A stretch of 64,000 nucleotides of DNA from Haplomitrium mnioides (Eukaryota > Marchantiophyta > Haplomitriopsida > Calobryales), in contig JBNGIS010004247.1 of assembly GCA_049999725.1 (NCBI GenBank), positions 307,541 through 371,540 of the forward strand, read 5' to 3'. A program made the position numbers and the translations under genes. Shown here one piece after another: positions 11,559 to 24,559 of the stretch. Position 1 is the first letter of the stretch. Each line of letters begins with the position of its first letter. The notes beneath the pieces are model-generated. The model made no database searches, was not told the origin of the DNA, and was given only the letters and a program-made list of their open reading frames with translations.

Positions 11559-11917
11559 CATTTACAATGTAGCATTTCCACTAACCTGCGGTCCCTTCTA
11601 TCTACTGTCAGCCTTCGATTTCCGTCCCGAGCCCCTGGTCCTCCTCATCCGGTCCCTGATCTTCCTTTGCTTCCGATGTCGCTCTTCTTCCCACTTCTTT
11701 GCTTATTACCTCTGGTGAGTGTTCCGTTCTTCTCTGCCCTAGTCGCGATTCCTGCCTTTCGCTGATGATTGCATGACCTTTTCTGCTTGCCCCCGATCTG
11801 GAGTACCCCGATGCCTCAAGTGTATCCCCGTGCCTAAGAAGTCGAGAACTACCTTGTCGATGCTTCCAATTCGTTCAATTTTTTTAGTAGTGCCCCAATT
11901 CGTCGGTTGACAATAAA

Positions 11918-14455
11918 TCTTAAGAATAAACTTTGAAGATACTTTGTATTGTAGAGGGAACCCTATGGACTAGTTGTGGCTATTAAGCTCTCTCAAAATC
12001 TCTATAGATTCTTGAGACCACAAGAAAGTTTCCTCTATTAGGTTTCATAGAAAAGTGTACTATTTAGAAATTAGTTGTTGTACTATAGATATAGCTATGG
12101 TCAATCTTTTTACATTTATAGATTGAGCTATCCTAGTGACATTATATTGAATTCTCAAATCTTTGAATAAATTTAAATAACATATTCTATTGGATTTTCT
12201 AATGTGCAGATTTCTATTAAATGAAAAATAGAGTATTAAGATATCAAAATGGTAAATGAAGTGATGTGATATTAATCTATGTCCAATCGTTATAACAATG
12301 TTTGAGATATAATGGAGATTTGCATGAGCTTCCAATTTGATCAATCTAGCTGAATTGGTATCGGGATGCTTAGTCAAAACATCAGGGTAGTAGTTGAATG
12401 TTGATACATATAGTAGGAAAATTGTGTATATATTGGTGAACCCAACTATTTTTCTTCACAAAATAGAAATAAAATGTTGTATATGTTGAAGCATTAGTGT
12501 GGAAGCATAAGAGAGTTTTTATGTCCTTGACTTTGTAAATGCAAGACAGGTTATCTCTATGTTTATACTTGTTTGTAAACCAAATTGAGTGAAATCAAGT
12601 TTGATAGAGTCGCCTAGAGCAGGCAATAAGATCTGCTGCTTTAGATTTGAAAAATGATCCCAAATGCTCGCACAACAATTGATTGAAAGTCTATCAAAAA
12701 AATGCTGCAGTCAATCTCAAGAAAGCTTAGGTTCGGTATTCAAAACAGGTTGGGCAGCAAATCTATGCTTCAAAATTAACTTAGGACAGGTTCTGCACTA
12801 ATCTGGTAGGTTTGGTGGACTTAGCAGCTTCTGTAGATAATGTGGTGCTTCAGAGTCGAGGCTCAAATACTATAGCACACGTCACTTCACGAGTGACCTT
12901 CAGTTAATCCTATAAGTGAATGGGAAAAGAAATCTCAAGTAGAGAAGAATATCCCTCATAACTTGTTTCGACTAAGGTTCCCTCACCCACTACATCTCGG
13001 AGTGGGGTTTAACCTGCCCACTTATCTAGTGCCACTTGTCACTCTAGGATTGGTCAAATTTGAATATAGGGGCAGATTCCTTTTGAGCTAAGATTAGTTT
13101 TATAATATTTTTCTTTTTTTCTCAAATATCCAAAATAGTGATTTACCTCTATTGTGACCAAATTCTTCTTTCATTTGAACTTTCAGAAATCATCAAAGAA
13201 GTCTTTTCCAACTTTTAATATTTTAAATTTTTTGCCAAAATATTGTTTGGCAGCTATTTCGCCATCAACTTGGTTTCTTCTTTTTCAAAGTTTGAGCATT
13301 TACTCTCAGCCTTTCTCAAACTTTCAATTTTCTTTGAAATTCAATTGCTCAAACAGTGATATATCCTCGATATCTCCATATGAAAATCCTTTTGAACTTT
13401 CACCATTCACTGAAGGATTTTTTTCGAATTTTCAAGATAGCCAATGATCGATTGGCAAAATGATGATATCATGTCGTTTCAAGACATATTGGAACTGTTG
13501 AGCTTGTCAAAATTTGAAAATATACCAAGACGTCCAATCTTGAATTTTCACTTAAATGTCCATATATTGGTGATTTAGCATTGCCTCTGTCAAACTTTTG
13601 AAAAATCCCAATTTCTTCTTGTCAAAATTTCAACCTTCTGAGCTTCAATCGATGCTGAAAGTATGATGTCTTGTTGTTTTGACCTTCAAGAAATGCTTTG
13701 ACAAAGTCTTTATCTCCAATTCATCGACCTGCGGAAGATTTGATGCGGTCTTCTTCGGATTTGAAGGCAATTTGATAGTCAGTCAATGATCTTGAAATTT
13801 GAATTGCGTTGCAATGTCGTGTTGTGTGATTGAATGAATCTTGAAGAAAAAGAACTGTTCAATCTTCATCAAGCCATCCTACAATTCTCCGACAATTTTT
13901 CTTCAACCTTAAAAATCACTGCCTTCTTCTATTGAATGTCTCAACAATTCTGCTTCAGCAAGAGTAAAGTTTGTGTCGATTCGATGATATTCTCCTGCTA
14001 GTTGGATTTGATAGAGATTTGTGCAATCCTGCGATTTGATGAGCTTTCCTTAAGATTGTTGTTGTAGATCCTTTCCTCGAATTCTGCATAAATGTGCTTG
14101 AAGTCTTCACATGTATAGGTTCACAATCGAATTACGAATCCAATTCCACTTTGATTCGAACATAAAAATTTGAGAATATGGATTGCTTCTGCTTGGATCT
14201 TCAAAGTGAAGGAAACATTCAATTCTATACGCTCTTTCTTTGTTGTATGTAGAATAAAATAAAATATTATATAATATAAAATTGATAGATGAAGAAAAAA
14301 TATAATATTTATGTAGATTGAGAAGTAGGGGGAAGAAAACTTTGATTTCTAAATAGAAGATTAGATGAAATTTTATGTATAGATTCTATGGAAGAATGAT
14401 GAACCTGAGGATATGAAAAAAAAATTAATTTTATGAGCTAATCATGCTTATAACT
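11918..14455 (-). other. Non-coding 5' leader of Copia C1
   Basis: This is AT-rich DNA between gag (after the nested LTR) and the 5' LTR, with no credible frame. The segment around 13070-13200 matches the reverse complement of 50340-50500 in C2, so the leader is part of the family rather than an unrelated insertion. I do not recognise a tRNA primer-binding site next to the LTR. Confidence 0.7.
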
Positions 14456-14753
14456 AGTTGTAAAAGAAGAATCAGTCAATCATCCAAACATGAACAAAGA
14501 TGGAAAAGGTATATGATGGTAAGGAAATCTTCCTCTACTCTTCTCTCTTCTCTCTATTTCAATCTCAATATGAATATATATGATAATGCTTCTAGGTTAC
14601 AAATGTATATATGCTTATCTCCTAGGATTAGTATTAACCATAACCCTAATCTCCTAGGATTAGTATTAACTATAACCCCAATTATATGTGCTAATCATAA
14701 GTAAAGGCCTAATTATAGATTAGCATATTTATCTTACTATATATAGTGCAACA
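14456..14753 (-). repeat. 5' LTR of Copia C1 (298 bp)
   Basis: It aligns with 3783-4047. The extra length comes from a 32-bp tandem duplication (14617-14648 and 14649-14680, ATCTCCTAGGATTAG...). Its last bases read TAGTGCAACA on the plus strand, against TAGTGTAACA in the other LTR. Confidence 0.85.
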
Positions 14754-15985
14754 ACTTCTTTCTTACTTGAAATCTCATTCCCCATACTTTACATCAATCT
14801 AGCTTCTTTCTTACTTCACTTCTCATTCCCCAGACTTTACATCAATCTAGCTTCTTACTTACTTGACTTCTCATTCCTATTCTGGGACTATACATCATTC
14901 TAGATTTGTAATTCACTTCTCATTCCCCAGACTTTACAGCAATCTAGCTTTTTTACTTACTTCATTTCTCATTCCCCAAACTTTACATCAATCTAGCTTC
15001 TTACTTACTTGACTTCTCATTCCCATTCCCAAGACTTTACATCAATATAGCTTTTTACTTACTTCACTTCTCATTCCCCGGACTTTACATCATCTAGCTT
15101 CTTACTTACTTGACATCTCATTCCTTATACTTTACATCAATCTAGCTTCTTACTTACTTGACTTCTCATTCCTATTGCGGGACTATACATCATGCTAGCT
15201 TCTTACTTGACTTCTCATTCCCCAGACTTTACAACAATCTAGCTTTTTTACTTACTTCATTTCTCATTTCCCAAACTTTGCATCAATCTAGCTTCTTACT
15301 TACTTGACTTATCATTCCCATTACCGAGACTTTACATCAATATAGCTTTTTAGTTCACTTCTCATTCCCCGCACTTTACATCATCTAGCTTCTAACTTTC
15401 TTGACATCTCATTCCTCATACTTTACATCAATCTAGCTTCTTACTTACTTGACTTCTAATTCCTGAGACTTTAGATCAATCTAGCTTCTTTCTTACTTGA
15501 CTTCTCATTCCTAAGACTTTACATCAATCTAGCTTCTTACTTTCTTGACTTCTCATTCCCATTCCAATAACTTTACATCATTCTAGCTTCTTACTTGACT
15601 TCTTATTCCTTGGACTTTACATCAATCTAGCTTCTTACCTACTTGACTTCTCATTCTTGAGACTTTATATCAATCTAGCTTCTTACTTACTTGACTTCCC
15701 ATATCCCACACTTTACATCAATCTAGCTTCTTCCTTACTTGGCTTCTCATTCCCTGGACTTTACATCAATCTAGCTTCTTCCTTACTTGACTTGTGATTC
15801 CCCGGACTTACATCAAGCTAGCTTCTTACTTACTTTACTTCTTATTCTTTGTTCTTCACATCAATCTTGCTTCTTACTTACTTGACTTTTCATTCTTCGT
15901 TCCTCACATCAATCTAGCTTCTTACTTACTTGACTTCTTATTCCCTAGACTTTACATGAACCTAGCTTCTTAGTTGACTTGCAGT
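14754..15985. repeat. Satellite A: ~48-bp tandem array
   Basis: About 25 copies of a unit containing CTTGACTTCTCATTCC, GACTTTACATCAATCTAGC and TTCTTACTTA. Copies differ by small indels, giving units of roughly 40-50 bp. At the right end the units change gradually into satellite B. Confidence 0.92.
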
Positions 15986-17321
15986 TGTTGTTGAATGTTG
16001 CTTCATTACGTACTATGGGTGAATCTAGCTTCCTTTAGAAGAAAAGTTGTGTTAGTAAATGGAACCATGAATTTAGCTTTTTTACTTGCTAGACTTGGAG
16101 TCTATAGACTTTTTATAAATTTAGCATTTTACATACTATTGATGAATCTAGCTTTATTTAGAATATAAGTTGAGCTAAAAGAAAATGAAAACATGAATTT
16201 AGCTTCTTTGCTTGCTATACTTGCAAACCATCAATTTTCCATGAATGTTTCTTCTTAACTCATTATAGATGAATCTAGCTTCACTTAGAAGATAAGTTGA
16301 GTTATTAAAACATGAAAACATGAATTTTTCTTCTTTTCTTACTACACTTGTAGTCCATAGACTTTCTATGAATGTAGCTTTTTACTTACTATAGATGAAT
16401 CTAGCTCATTTAGAAGATGAGTTGAGTAAATAGAAAATGTAAGCACAAATTTAGCTTCTTTGCTTGCTAGACTTGCAGTCAGTCAACATTCAATAAATGT
16501 AGCTTCCTTCTTACTATAGATAAATCTTGCTTCCTTTAGAAAATGAGTTGAGTTAATAGAAAATGAAAACATGAATTTTTCTTCTTTGCTTCCTATACTT
16601 GGAGTTCATGGACTTTCTATGAATGTAGCTTTTAACTTACTAGAGATGAATCAAGCTTCATTTAGAAGATGAGTTGAGTTATTAGAAAATGAAAACACAA
16701 ATTCGGCTTCTTTGCTTGCTAGACTTGAAAGCCATGGACTTTCCATGAATGTTGCTTCTTTACTTACTATAGATTATTTTGGTTCATTTGGAAAAAAGTT
16801 TGAGTTTATTGAAAATGAAAACATGAATTTAGTTTTTTTGCTTGCTAGACATGAAATCCATAGACTTTCCATGAATGTAGCTTTTCACTTACTATATATG
16901 AATCTAACTTCATATAGAAGATGAGTTTAATTAATAGAAATGAAAACATAAATTTCTTTTCTTTGCTTGCCACACCTAGAGTCCATGGACTTTCTATTAA
17001 TGTTGCTTCTTTACTCACTATAGATAAATGTAGCTTCTTTACTCACTATAGATGAATTTAGATTCTTTACTCACTATAGATGAATATGGCTTCATTTAGA
17101 ATATATGTTAAGGAAATTTAAAATGAAAACATGAGTTTTTTCTTTGCTTGCTAGATTTGAAGTCCATGGTCATTCCATGAATATAGCTTTTTACTTACCT
17201 TAAATGAATCAAGCTTAATTTAGAAATTGAGTTGATTTAATACAAAATGAAAATGGAATTTAGCTTCTTTGCTTGCTAGACTTGTAGTCCGTGGACTTTT
17301 CATGAATGTAGTTTTATACTT
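15986..17321. repeat. Satellite B: ~126-bp tandem array, first block
   Basis: The unit contains GATGAATCTAGCTTCATT, GAGTTAATAGAAAATGAAAA, TTTGCTTGCTAGACTTG and GGACTTTCCATGAATG. Early units (16000-16300) still resemble satellite A. The block is cut at 17321 by an L2 solo LTR. Confidence 0.92.
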
Positions 17322-18060
17322 TGTTGGTTCTGTAAACGGAAGAGTCTTGCTGTTGAAGAGGGGTAGAGAGGAGAGATGTGTACTTTAGGGCTATATTCTA
17401 GGAGGAGGGTAGAGGATATGGGTAGAAGCTGCCAACATTAATAGGAGGGAAAATGCAGAAGGAAAGCATAAAGGAAGAACTTGACAAAGCGTCTTATTTA
17501 ATTTTGTTTGATAAAGACAAATAGAAATACATAAAACTCAAACATTCACGCAACCCTTCAACTAGAACTTGGCAATGCAACATGGAACTTTCAAATAGAG
17601 TAGGAAATAACAACCCAACCCAAACTATGAAATAGCCATTCTTCAACATTCACTAGAACAATGAAAACTAACTACGTATACTTGGAACAATGAAACTACA
17701 CTTCAATTTCATGAAACACTAAAACTAATTACGCTTGCTTGGAACAATAGAAACCAATAACCCATAAACCCTCAACTTTGGAAACTTTCTATACTTGGAA
17801 ATCCATAAACGAAAACATTCAACTATAGCTGAAATATGCAAGGAAATATCATATGCAAAAATCAAAACTTTAATACTTCACGTACCAATAGAGAAAAATG
17901 TATAAAACTTTGTTCCTAGACTCAATACTCCTCATGCGGCTATGGTGCAAGAAATTCTCCTCAACATGACTCAATAATATAACATATACCCTTGACTAAC
18001 ATACAGATCACACACATCAGTCTTGACTTGATATTTTGAATAGAACACATTTGGAAAGTG

Positions 18061-18070
18061 NNNNNNNNNN
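18061..18070. other. Assembly gap (10 N) with 7-bp flanking duplication
   Basis: GAAAGTG stands on both sides (18054-18060 and 18071-18077). The overlap is short and less certain than at the other gaps. Confidence 0.75.
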
Positions 18071-19973
18071 GAAAGTGGTTCAAACATATACGAACATGAC
18101 ATATACATAACAAATACGTAAAAACAGAACACTCTATGCATGTGATACCTCAGCTATTTTGCCTTTGTCCTCTTGATGCCTAAACTTCTACTATTGAAGT
18201 GACTTGTTCACTTGGGATACACTCTTGGCCACTCCGTAGTTTCAGCTGAGTACCCTTCCTACATGTACACTTCCATGAACTACCTTCCCACATCATTTCC
18301 CACTTTACAATATCATCATCTTCCTTCAAAGCTTGATATAAGAACCCTGTAGCCTTTGAATATACCCTTCCAAATATCGCTAACTTCCCAAAGTGCTTGT
18401 AATAGGAACAATGTCTCACAAATTACATACCCAACATCATCTTTGCTTCCTCAAGACTAATTCGCAAACGCATTCAGTGCAGAAGTCAATTATTCTACCT
18501 CTTGGTTCCATAAGGACCTCTCCATCAACTTTTTCTTCCTTCATTGTGTTGTAATTGAAGCAGTTCAAATCCTGCACACTTCGAAAATTCGGCAATCTGA
18601 GCTTCTTCCACACCTTCTAACATAGAACCACGTTCTGCTTTTGCCGCCCATTGTCTACTTCACCCCTCAGATTTGCTGCGCTGGTGTATTCCTCTTCTCA
18701 CTTTGTTCAGCAAATTCTCCACGGCTTGGAATTGACCCTCCCTTGCAGGTCCATATATACTCACCTCTGAGATATCTGAGATATCAACGATCGGGGATCC
18801 ACTTCAACCGTGAGAATTCAATCCCTCTACGCATAAGTTCTCCAAACAGCATCTCACATCTTCATCAAGAACGTTTCTCTTGAGTCCAGCCCGGTTCGAT
18901 GCTTTCTGCATTCAAATTTAGTCTCCGGCTTGATTATTTTTTGCAAATCATCCCATCTATCAGCATCTCTTCATGTCCACAGATGGTTTTCCTTCCACAC
19001 CATATCCTCTGTTTTCCAAGGCTTGGTGCTGCACGTTCTTGTAGATCTCCTCCATTGGTTGTGCGATGCAGTTCACTGGTTTTACTTTTTCCCAACAACA
19101 CGAAGACCTTCCTCCCTCAGATCAAAACAGATCTCCTTTTCCTTGTGTGGCGCTCCCTCCTCCTTCAACAAAAACCATTTGATTCACCATGTGTGGTGCT
19201 GCACAAGAGATTGGACGGGGAGCAAAATCGCATCTCGTTTTACGCTGAAAACCCCTTCATGTGAGGTTGCATGTGGCGAAGCCTCCTCCAAATCTTATCG
19301 GGTATTCACCGGTAGCGCAATCTCAAGGAGCCCTCTTCTGCATTCTGTATCGAGTTCTGTGGGAGACCTTCTTGTATGCTGCAGGTGCAATGATCTGATC
19401 CAAGCAGAGAAATCCTTTGCTTGTGTTGGATAATACTTTCCATCTGCTCTCAGTTTTCTTCATCAATCATCAACTGCTGCATGTCCACTCAAGAACCACT
19501 CTGAATTTTCTCTATGGGGCTGGTCTGCGCCTCATTCCCTCCTGAAATGCTCAGTGGCCGACGAACTCTCTTGCTCGACTAAAAAGAGGTTTCACAATCT
19601 GCTTGAAGGCCCAGGATTTCTGATTTGCCTCCTTATCGACAAATGCTTTGCACTACCTCGCTATGCTCACGACGTACCATCAATTTATGCCCTTGCACGA
19701 CTACTCTGCTTCTTGGTTAAGTATTCACATTTCTTCTGGTCACCACCTCATGCACTATGTAGTCCAATACGTGATTGACCCTCGAGACACTATGCATGCT
19801 GCAGCACCTCCTGCAACTCACCAAACACTCGGTCATCACCTCATATTAGCACTGCTATCCGCCTTCACTGACCAATACTTCCCCCAAATCCTGGTTATTT
19901 CTTCCCAAGTAATCATCCACAGATTTTCCTCATTCAGCAAAACACACTTGATCTTTCCACACAACTCCATCAA

Positions 19974-19983
19974 NNNNNNNNNN
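19974..19983. other. Assembly gap (10 N) with 21-bp flanking duplication
   Basis: 19953-19973 and 19984-20004 are identical. Confidence 0.9.
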
Positions 19984-20538
19984 CTTTCCACACAACTCCA
20001 TCAATTCTCAAGCACCAAAGAACACAAGTTAAGTTGTGGTGGCGAGGGGATGGAGAAAGGCCCTCCTTAAATATCCCTTCAACCCTAGCTCTGTTTTGTT
20101 TCTTCCCCATTTAACCTCATCTCATGATTTAATTGCATTTCCTCTTGAGGCTCCATAGGTTAGGTTATATCATTAATTTAACATAAAATACTATTTCTTG
20201 TATTTCCTCTCTACTAGTCACTCTTTTGACAAAACAATTTTCACACACGGACACATGCACACATACGCACATAACAAACATATATGTACTTACAGAGGAG
20301 CTTCTTTGTGAGCTGATGATGCTGTTGGGACTTCTTGATACCTGTACTTGCAGAAACAATATAAAATATGATTAAGATAATATGATGAATGTTTTTCGAA
20401 CTTGATTCCTCTTTCTTCAATGATGTCCACCGATGCTCATTATCACCTTTCAAACTCCCCTTATCTCCATTTCCGCGTTTTCTTTCTCATTTGTAATGTC
20501 TCCATATGTATCTCTAGTTCAACTCTTTGGGCCAAACA

Positions 20539-21201
20539 TACTTACTATAGATGAATCTAGCTTCATTTAGAAGAATAGTTGAGTTGATAAAAAATGAAAA
20601 CATGAATTTGGCTTGTGTGGTTGCTAGACTTGTAGTCCATGGACTTTCCATGAATGGTGCTTCTTTACTCACCATACATGAATCTAGCTTTACTTAGAAG
20701 ATAAGTTGAGTTAATAGAAAATGAATTTTTTTTTTCTTTGCTTACTAGACTTGCAGCTCATGGGCATTCCATGAATGTTGCTTTTGCACTAACTCAAGAT
20801 GAATCTAGCTTCATTTAGAAGATAAGTTGAGTTAATAGAAAATGAAAACATGAATTTGGCTTCTTTGCTAGACTTGCACTACATGGACTTTCTATGAATG
20901 CAGACTTTTACTTACTATAGATTAATCGAGCTTCATTTAGAAGACAAGTTGAGTTAATAGAAAATAAAAATTAAAAATTTAGCTTTTTAGTTTGCTAAAA
21001 TTGTTGTCCATGACTTTCCATGAATAGTACTTCTATACTTACTATAGATGAATCTAGCTTCATTTAGAAAATAAGCTGAGGTTAAAGAAAATGAAAACAT
21101 GAGTATAGCTTCTTTGGTTGGTAGACTTGCAGTTCATCGACTTCCATGAATGTTGCTTCTTTACTTATAGTAGATGGATCTAGCTTCATTTGAAAGATGA
21201 G
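20539..21201. repeat. Satellite B, second block
   Basis: About five units with the same landmarks as the other blocks. Phase is continuous with 17321 once the L2 insert is removed. The block ends abruptly near 21201, where the Gypsy G1 nest begins. Confidence 0.9.
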
Positions 21202-22699
21202 ATATCTCAACCAGTGTGTGGAAGCACTATGGGAAATTTCGCAAATTTAGGAGCATATCTTGTCTGCTTCTCTAATTTTTCAGGCGAGTAGCCATCCTAG
21301 AGACACCTAGTACTCACAATATGCAATCTAGCATAAGAAATTCCTAGACTGCTCATCAGCAAGGGAAGCGAGATGAAGAGACTATGAGCAAGACAATGGG
21401 AGGGGAGGAGGCTCTCTAGATGCAAGGGTGAGACTGTTTCTATCTAGTGAGACTATTCTTTTGTGTGGGGTTTTGTCCTCTCTATTGGGTCTAGTCTGAC
21501 CTTTGGATCAGATCTAATTTATTGGGCCCAATCAAATTGATTGGGTCAGCTCTATAAGATGATGGACTTTCGTTGGCTTCATCGCTGTTTGTTCAAGAAT
21601 TAGGACTGGTTTTGCAACCTCAGCATTTGGCACACAAAAGGGGGGAAAAGACAAGAAAGGAAGAGAATGTGAGCCTCCTTCAAAAAATGATTACTAGAGC
21701 TATAAGGGTTGGATGATCACGACTTCAATCTTGTGGCAAAATAGACAACTTGACTCATCCTTTGGCGCTAATATTGGCTACAGAACCTCAACCATTGTGG
21801 CCCAGTATTCATAAAATGGCAAGGTTCTCCTTACTAGTGTCAGATGGAGAAACAAACAAGAACTTCCAAGCAAGGGTCAAGATGAAAAGCAAGCAAGGGG
21901 GGAAAGAACATGCACCAAGTATAGATTGCCTCGCTTCAAAGGTGAAGGGGTTGATTTTCTTGGGCAAGGAAAGAAACACGCTACTAGGGAGAGAAATTTA
22001 GTGATACCTCAATTGAAGCCAGTGAACTTGTGCAAGAGGACTTTTAGCAGTGGAGGTGAACTAGAAAGGCACTGAAAATGCTAGGCAGGAGGCTCTAAAG
22101 GCTTAGGCAATTCAGGTATACTCATTCTTAAAGGTGGACCAACATTCGAAGGTGTAGGAAAGGATCTAGGTGAGGGATAGAGAGACAGTGGTGGAGTAGG
22201 TGGTACTGTTAGACTTTCAAATAGGAGAAGCATACATTGAAACTCTTAGTTGTTAGAGTTATAGGCTATGTTGGAGAAGGGAAGACCCCTAACCGGCTCG
22301 AATTGTATTCATCCCTCTTCTGAGTAGTGTATATTCAAAGTCTTAAATACGAATTGCAAGCAAGAAATACCAATGTGTTGCAAGTACCCCTCATTAGATG
22401 TTTGGTTTGGTTGGGTGTTGTGAGTGAAAATGAGTGCAAGTTCATGGTTGCTTTGAGTTGTTGTTGACTATGCAAGCTGTCAAGTGAAGTGCAAACTTGT
22501 TAGTATGCAAATGTGATAAGAATGGTTTCTTGGGAGTTACTAGAATCCTGACGTGCGCCAGATCTACATTGTACTAGGCTAGATGAGGTGAGGAGTCGAA
22601 ACGAAGTGAGGAGGAGGGTACTGAATTGTGGGTAGAATTTTCCCGCCTATCGTTGTAGTGGCCAATCCCGTACCTCCTTCAAGACTATGGGTCCAATTC
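21202..22699 (+). other. Probable 5' region of Gypsy G1, no gene seen
   Basis: Non-satellite DNA between satellite B and G1 gag. I find no LTR boundary or primer-binding site. A perfect 19-bp inverted repeat (CCCAATCAA, one base, TTGATTGGG) lies at 21527-21545. The short frame at 21750-22001 shows no domain. Confidence 0.45.
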
Positions 22700-24060
22700 A
22701 AGTATTGGTATTGTAGAGGATGAGCCACATCCATGGTTTGATGACCTAAAGAATATTACAGTGGTTAATGAGGAGAGAAATGTTAAATCGATATTCTTTC
22801 AGCAGTGTTGAAAGGAGAAGCACAACATTGGTATAAGGACATGTTGGATAATATGAAGAGGGATTGGAGAGCTTTCAAGGTTGCATTCGTGTTTGAATTT
22901 TGAAAGATTGGAGAGGAGACAAAGGCCTTTATCTTGATGGGACAGCTCTGAATAAAGAAGAAGAAATTGGTGAGGAGATTCCTACAATGATTCAAGAAAG
23001 TGGCAAGAAAGATAAACTCCCTAGCCACCAATGGGATGTTGAAGCTATAGTTCCTCATAGCCATGTCCAGAGAGATAGGGATGTGGGTAAGGTAGACTCA
23101 TCCACATACCTTGGAGGTTGCTATAAGTGCAGCCCAATCTCACGAGAAAGTTGTTTTTACTAGCTTGAGAAGAAAAGAAAAAGCTAAATATGAGTCACAA
23201 GACTCATCCCAAGATTCAAGCAACAAGGAGGAGTAAGAGGAGAGCTCTGCCTCCACATCAGAAAGTGAGAAAGACTTGAATAGTAGCAACTCTAATGAAG
23301 ACAGGTCCTCCTTGAAGACCAAAAAGAGAGGGAACAACAGAGAAAGAAGGATGTCAAGGACCAAAAGGAATGACAGTCCCTCCAGCATATGGATGGAAAA
23401 AAGAATAAATCAAAGAAAGGTCTAGACCGGGAACCTAAACCACAGCCTTGTAGAAAAGAAGGTGTGAAGGATCCACTAGAGGAGTTGAGCGCCAAGATGG
23501 AGGCTACGAATATCCTCCTTGTTGGAGTCAAACCAAAGGGTAGGTTGTTGCCAACAAGACAAGTGGAAGTCTGGTGCTTTAGGTGTAGCAAGCATAGCCA
23601 CTCTCCTCAAGAGTTCCATGCAAAAGCCAATGCCATTCACTACGTATGGGAGGAGGCCCCTGAATACCTACTTGAAGAAGTCAAGTATGTGCAAGAGAAG
23701 GCCTTAGAGATGGTACATCAAAATAGCAGCGGACCCTATACAATGTTGGAAAGATCTATTGAAATAAAAGCGGGGAAATCTAGTGGCTCGACCACCAACA
23801 GGCCACCCGAACAACCATTATGGTGTGTTGGAATTGTGGCGAGCAAGGTCACATTTCTCCAAATTGCCCCAAGCTGAGGAAATAGAATCATTGCTAGCCA
23901 AATGCACTCTATTTCCAATGGAGCTATAAATTTCCTACTTAATAAGAGGCCAGAAGTAGCCTTGAATGCATGCATGAATCCCCCACCACGAGCAATAGTC
24001 AATTTGATAGCCCTGAAGTGAGAGGAGGCAGCCAAGTTGAGGCCAGAGGAAGAGTAGGAT
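22700..24060 (+). pseudogene. Ty3/Gypsy gag remnant (G1)
   Basis: A gag core is readable at 22806-22844 as LKGEAQHWYKDM, typical of Gypsy capsid. Downstream is a Glu/Ser/Lys-rich linker, then two zinc knuckles. The first (23575-23616) has CFRC and His but Phe in place of the last Cys. The second (23826-23867) is intact, CWNCGEQGHISPNC, but lies in another frame, so at least one frameshift separates them. Many stops occur. Confidence 0.82.
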
Positions 24061-24559
24061 GTGTTGGCTGGTTGGAAGACCCCAACGCTAGAGGATTACT
24101 CTAGGGTGGTTACTCGATCTAGAGCCAAGTTTAAGAAGAAGGACAAGCACATGAAAAGGCAAGAGGCCGAGAAGGCTATGGCTCAAGGGTCTCAATTACT
24201 TAGCAATTCGGATTACTAGAGGGATAATCCCAAATGGTTCTTCCCCGAGAAGCCGAAAGAGGTGTACAATAACTGGAGGCATTGGATGCAGTACAAGAAA
24301 AAAATTCAGCCAAAGAGACCCCGAAGAAGGTCTAGAGGCAACAAGCATAAGAAAAGTCTTGAGAGTTCAAGGAGCTGGTGGCAACAACTATCGAGGCGAT
24401 GAAACCCGTCCTTTATAGAAATCAAGTGGATGTCCAAGACTGCCCAGTCATGGCCACAGTAGGGCAATTGATTAAAGATAACATGTTGTAGAGTAGACAG
24501 TTGAGGGAGCTACTAATGGGAGCTATAAGATGGAAAAGGCTACCTCAGGAAAAACCGAC

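Larger units (their letters stand above)
9265..11912 (-). mobile_element. Solo LTR, family L1 (2648 bp), nested in Copia C1
   Basis: The insert runs TGTCACGCC...GGTTGACA and is flanked by a perfect 5-bp duplication ATAAA (9260-9264 and 11913-11917), typical of LTR-retrotransposon integration. No internal coding region remains, so it is a solo LTR. Read on the minus strand it starts TGTCAACCGACGAATTGGGGC, like the L1 copies at 33757 (minus) and 44922 (plus); this sets the strand. It interrupts the C1 leader and is therefore younger than C1. Two 24-bp minisatellites and a ~150-bp tandem repeat lie inside. Confidence 0.9.
3783..14753 (-). mobile_element. Ty1/Copia element C1, full length but dead
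   Basis: The element is bounded by LTRs at 3783-4047 and 14456-14753 and has gag, protease, integrase, reverse transcriptase and RNase H remnants in Copia order on the minus strand. A 2648-bp solo LTR (9265-11912) is nested in the leader. Without that insertion and its target duplication the internal region is about 7.76 kb, close to the 7.67 kb of related C2 at 49917. Satellite A flanks both sides. I see no clear target-site duplication. All genes carry stops or frameshifts, and RT has lost its catalytic motif by deletion. Confidence 0.88.
17322..20538 (-). mobile_element. Solo LTR, family L2 (3217 bp), in satellite B
   Basis: The insert runs TGTTGGTTCTG...GGGCCAAACA and is flanked by the 5-bp duplication TACTT (17317-17321 and 20539-20543), with satellite B on both sides. 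On the minus strand it begins TGTTTGGCCC and matches the L2 LTR at 24751 (for example 20190-20300 against 25030-25160). Two 10-N gaps lie inside, at 18061 and 19974. Its open frames match nothing I know. Confidence 0.88.

Noticed and set aside
11322-11765. 147-codon frame with DPNPxDF repeats
   Set aside because: Same reason: it follows the second 24-bp minisatellite and then runs into LTR sequence.
3783-14753. Target-site duplication for Copia C1
   Set aside because: The flanks GCTTA (left) and ACTTC (right) do not match, so none is claimed although the satellite on both sides proves an insertion.
18641-20070. Several 70-170 codon frames in the L2 solo LTR
   Set aside because: They overlap in different frames, have no domains, and lie within a sequence bounded by LTR ends and a target duplication.
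20240-20300. CA/CG-rich dinucleotide stretch as a possible microsatellite
   Set aside because: Too irregular; it is conserved in the other L2 LTR (25050-25090 in reverse orientation) and so is part of the LTR.
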